Positions 5,248 to 6,996 of a stretch of 6,996 nucleotides of DNA are shown one piece after another. The translations under genes and the position numbers were made by a program. The stretch's first letter is position 1. Each line of letters starts with the position of its first letter. The DNA comes from JBFJVD01 sp041624375 (lineage in GTDB: Bacteria; Chloroflexota; Anaerolineae; Anaerolineales; E44-bin32), in contig JBFJVD010000157.1 in assembly GCA_041624375.1 (NCBI GenBank), positions 1-6,996 of the forward strand, written 5' to 3'. Under the pieces are notes generated by a model. It was not told where the DNA came from. It searched no databases and saw only the letters and a list, made by a program, of their open reading frames with translations.

Positions 5248-6918
5248 CTATTGGATCGGTAGGGCGAAGGTGATGGATGTGCTGGCCGGCGTCTGATCGT
5301 ACCATAACGTGCCACTGAGGCTTTCTGCGATCATGCGAATCTCACCGACAGTGAGCCCCGCGCCAACCTGGCCGCTGTCCGGGTCGACCTGGTCGGCCGT
5401 CAGCGCGCGGACCGTATCGGGCGACAGTCCGGCGCTGGTGTCGGCCACCCGGACGGCTACCCACATGCCGTCTCCAAGCTGCGGCATGTCCGGCAGCGGC
5501 AGATCGTCGCTCCTCCCTTCGCGAACTTCGAAGCGGTGAACGCCGAGAACGATCCGGCCGCGATTCGTTCGCCGGATGGCGGCGATCACCAGTGCCTCGA
5601 TCACCCGCCGGGTGCGCGAATGGTCTCCACTGAAGAGTGGCACCGGGACACCCGGTTCGGTGATCAGCTCGAGCCCGTGGCGCGCGGCGGCAGGTCGAAT
5701 CTCCTCGACGATCTGCAGCACCAGGCCCGGCAGGTCGACCAGTTCCCGTGACCGGCCGGGATCGAGGACGGCGATGGGGAGATTGCCAAGCCCGATCAGG
5801 CCGTCACGCAGCTGCTGAAGCTCGCCCCGTGTCTCTGGATCGAAGTCACCTTCATGTCGCTGCAGCAGGCGTTCCAGGCTGCCGATCATGCGATCCAGGC
5901 CGCGGACCAGGTCCGGCGGTACGCTTTCGATCGCCGGGCTTTCCCGCCGCGTCGCGGCCGGCGCAGCCGGTTCCGGGAAAGCCGTGCGCGCCTGTTCCAG
6001 CAACTGTGCCTGCTCGAGGGCAACCCCCGCCCAGTCGGCAAGGGCCATCAAGACCGTGAGATGGTGCTCGGTGAATGGGCGCTGGGCAAAACGGTTGTAG
6101 ACACCGAGCACGCCGACCACCTCATTGCGAGCACGGATTGGCGCCTTGATCAGCGATTGCACCAGGAAGCCGGTCTGAACCTTCACCGGCCCCCCTTCAA
6201 GCATCGGCTGGCGCAGAACGGGCTGGCCGGTCCGGTAGACCGTCCCGGCAAGTGTGTCATTGATGCGCAAGCGCTGCAGCGTCCCTTTGGTTGATCCGGC
6301 CTGCTTGCTGGCCCGCAGCACGATTTCGTTTGTTCCGGACTCGGCCAGGTAGAGGTTGGCTTCCTCCGCGCCGGTTACGAAGGCCGCCGCCTCGACCACC
6401 CGGGTCAGGATCTCATCGAGGTCCTTCAGGCTGACGACGACTCGCCCGATTTCGCTGAGCATGCGGATCTCTTCGGTCCGCCGGCGTAGCTCGTCGCGCG
6501 AGGCTTGGAGCCGGCGTGCCAGCAGCTGCGAGGTCACCACTGCCGAGCGCGCTTCGGTGAGTTCATAGATGGCCTTGCGCAGATCTTCAGGACGAAAAGG
6601 CTTGAGCAGCAGGTCACCGACTCCGAGTCGGAACAGGTCGCGGATGCGCGCCGTCGGGATGTGGGCGGCAAGGACGATCGCCGGAGTTTCATCGCCTCGG
6701 CTGCGGCGGGCACGCAGCATTGCCAGCGGATCGCCCCGCATCTGGGAGATATCGACCACCAGAACATCGGGCGACGGCGCGTCGGCCGTGTCAGGCCAGG
6801 CCCGAATGCCGGCCGGAGTGAGGACGCTCTCGATCAGCTGCGCAGCGTTCTCCTCGATATCGGCTGAGACCACCACCGTGGGCTCGGGGCTGCGCAGGGC
6901 TGGATCCCTATTCGACAT
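5248..6918 (-). CDS. Receiver-like/GAF/degenerate histidine-kinase-like signalling protein
   Basis: This 556-aa cytoplasmic protein has three parts. Residues 13-120 look like a response-regulator receiver: VVVSAD keeps one acidic-pocket residue (Asp20), Asp56 in VLVVDIS fits the phosphoacceptor position, and LLLKPF supplies Lys106, but Ala84 stands where Thr/Ser is usual. A short coiled coil (about 130-160, QLLARRLQASRDELRRRTEE) leads to a GAF domain (about 165-305, ending LADWAGVALEQAQLL). After a Pro/Ala-rich linker (313-335) comes a histidine-kinase-like region: no His sits in the H-box position near 336-350; the N box reads EALVIAAIRRT (441-451), with Ala446 for the Mg-binding Asn; the G1 box is DTSAGL (493-498), with Ser for Gly; the G2-like GAGLTVGE (519-526) remains. 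It is therefore probably a pseudokinase or ATP-sensor scaffold rather than an autophosphorylating kinase. The start overlaps the upstream stop by 11 nt; no strong Shine-Dalgarno is seen, which fits translational coupling. Its signal and partners are unknown. Confidence 0.88.
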   Translation of the reverse strand: MSNRDPALRSPEPTVVVSADIEENAAQLIESVLTPAGIRAWPDTADAPSPDVLVVDISQMRGDPLAMLRARRSRGDETPAIVLAAHIPTARIRDLFRLGVGDLLLKPFRPEDLRKAIYELTEARSAVVTSQLLARRLQASRDELRRRTEEIRMLSEIGRVVVSLKDLDEILTRVVEAAAFVTGAEEANLYLAESGTNEIVLRASKQAGSTKGTLQRLRINDTLAGTVYRTGQPVLRQPMLEGGPVKVQTGFLVQSLIKAPIRARNEVVGVLGVYNRFAQRPFTEHHLTVLMALADWAGVALEQAQLLEQARTAFPEPAAPAATRRESPAIESVPPDLVRGLDRMIGSLERLLQRHEGDFDPETRGELQQLRDGLIGLGNLPIAVLDPGRSRELVDLPGLVLQIVEEIRPAAARHGLELITEPGVPVPLFSGDHSRTRRVIEALVIAAIRRTNRGRIVLGVHRFEVREGRSDDLPLPDMPQLGDGMWVAVRVADTSAGLSPDTVRALTADQVDPDSGQVGAGLTVGEIRMIAESLSGTLWYDQTPASTSITFALPIQ

Positions 6919-6996
6919 TCAAGACCACCGAGTCGACGATCCCGACGATCACCGAAATCACGCATCCATCCGGCTGCTCGAGGACCTGTCGGGCGC
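6908..6996 (-). CDS. 3' end of an unidentified gene (28 C-terminal residues)
   Basis: An open frame enters from the right edge and ends at TAG (complement of 6908-6910). The visible residues begin ARQVLEQPDGCVISVIVG and continue IVDSVVLNVE, a believable end of a globular protein with alternating hydrophobic residues. The stop overlaps the next gene's ATG by 11 nt (ATGTCGAATAG carries both), a typical operon junction. Of the other two frames here, one has an early stop and one stays open but reads Arg/Gly-rich. Too little is present to name a family; a small signalling partner would fit the context but is a guess. Confidence 0.55.
   Translation of the reverse strand, partial: ARQVLEQPDGCVISVIVGIVDSVVLNVE

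Overview
This is a GC-rich window, probably from a Chloroflexota-like (Anaerolineae or related, perhaps metagenomic) bacterium. The assignment is an inference from the look of the proteins: a LivK-type lipoprotein with an LAAC lipobox followed by a low-complexity linker, a GAF-containing signalling protein with degenerate kinase motifs, and a small beta-rich protein of a type I associate with that phylum. No RNA gene, CRISPR array, insertion sequence or phage feature is visible.

Left half (1-4641): two divergent transcription units share a 481-nt intergenic region. Leftward runs a branched-chain-amino-acid-type ABC transporter solute-binding lipoprotein (20-1156); any permease or ATPase genes would lie beyond the left edge. 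Rightward runs a tight three-gene unit: an aldo/keto reductase (1644-2648), an ornithine cyclodeaminase/mu-crystallin family dehydrogenase (2685-3692), and a fold-type II PLP enzyme of the serine/threonine dehydratase family (3679-4641). The last two overlap by 14 nt. Together they look like uptake plus catabolism of an amino acid or related amine/hydroxy compound. The substrate cannot be read from sequence. The dehydratase/imine-reductase pairing recalls EutB/EutC and BhcB/BhcD, but none of the genes that define those pathways is present here. The intergenic region holds a perfect 7-bp inverted repeat beside a weak promoter-like sequence, plus a 14-bp perfect palindrome.

Right half (4696-6996): three leftward genes, convergent with the catabolic unit and separated from it by 54 nt. 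In transcription order they are the 3' end of an unidentified gene (6908-6996); a 556-aa receiver-like/GAF/degenerate histidine-kinase-like protein (5248-6918) whose start overlaps the upstream stop by 11 nt; and a 178-aa protein of unknown function (4696-5232) starting 15 nt after it. They are probably one co-translated signalling unit, unrelated to the left half.

The points most worth a second look are the overlapping reductase/dehydratase pair, in which the reductase lacks the cyclodeaminase Asp; the kinase-like protein that appears to have lost its phosphoacceptor His and N-box Asn; and the unknown 178-aa protein, which may be an internal duplication.
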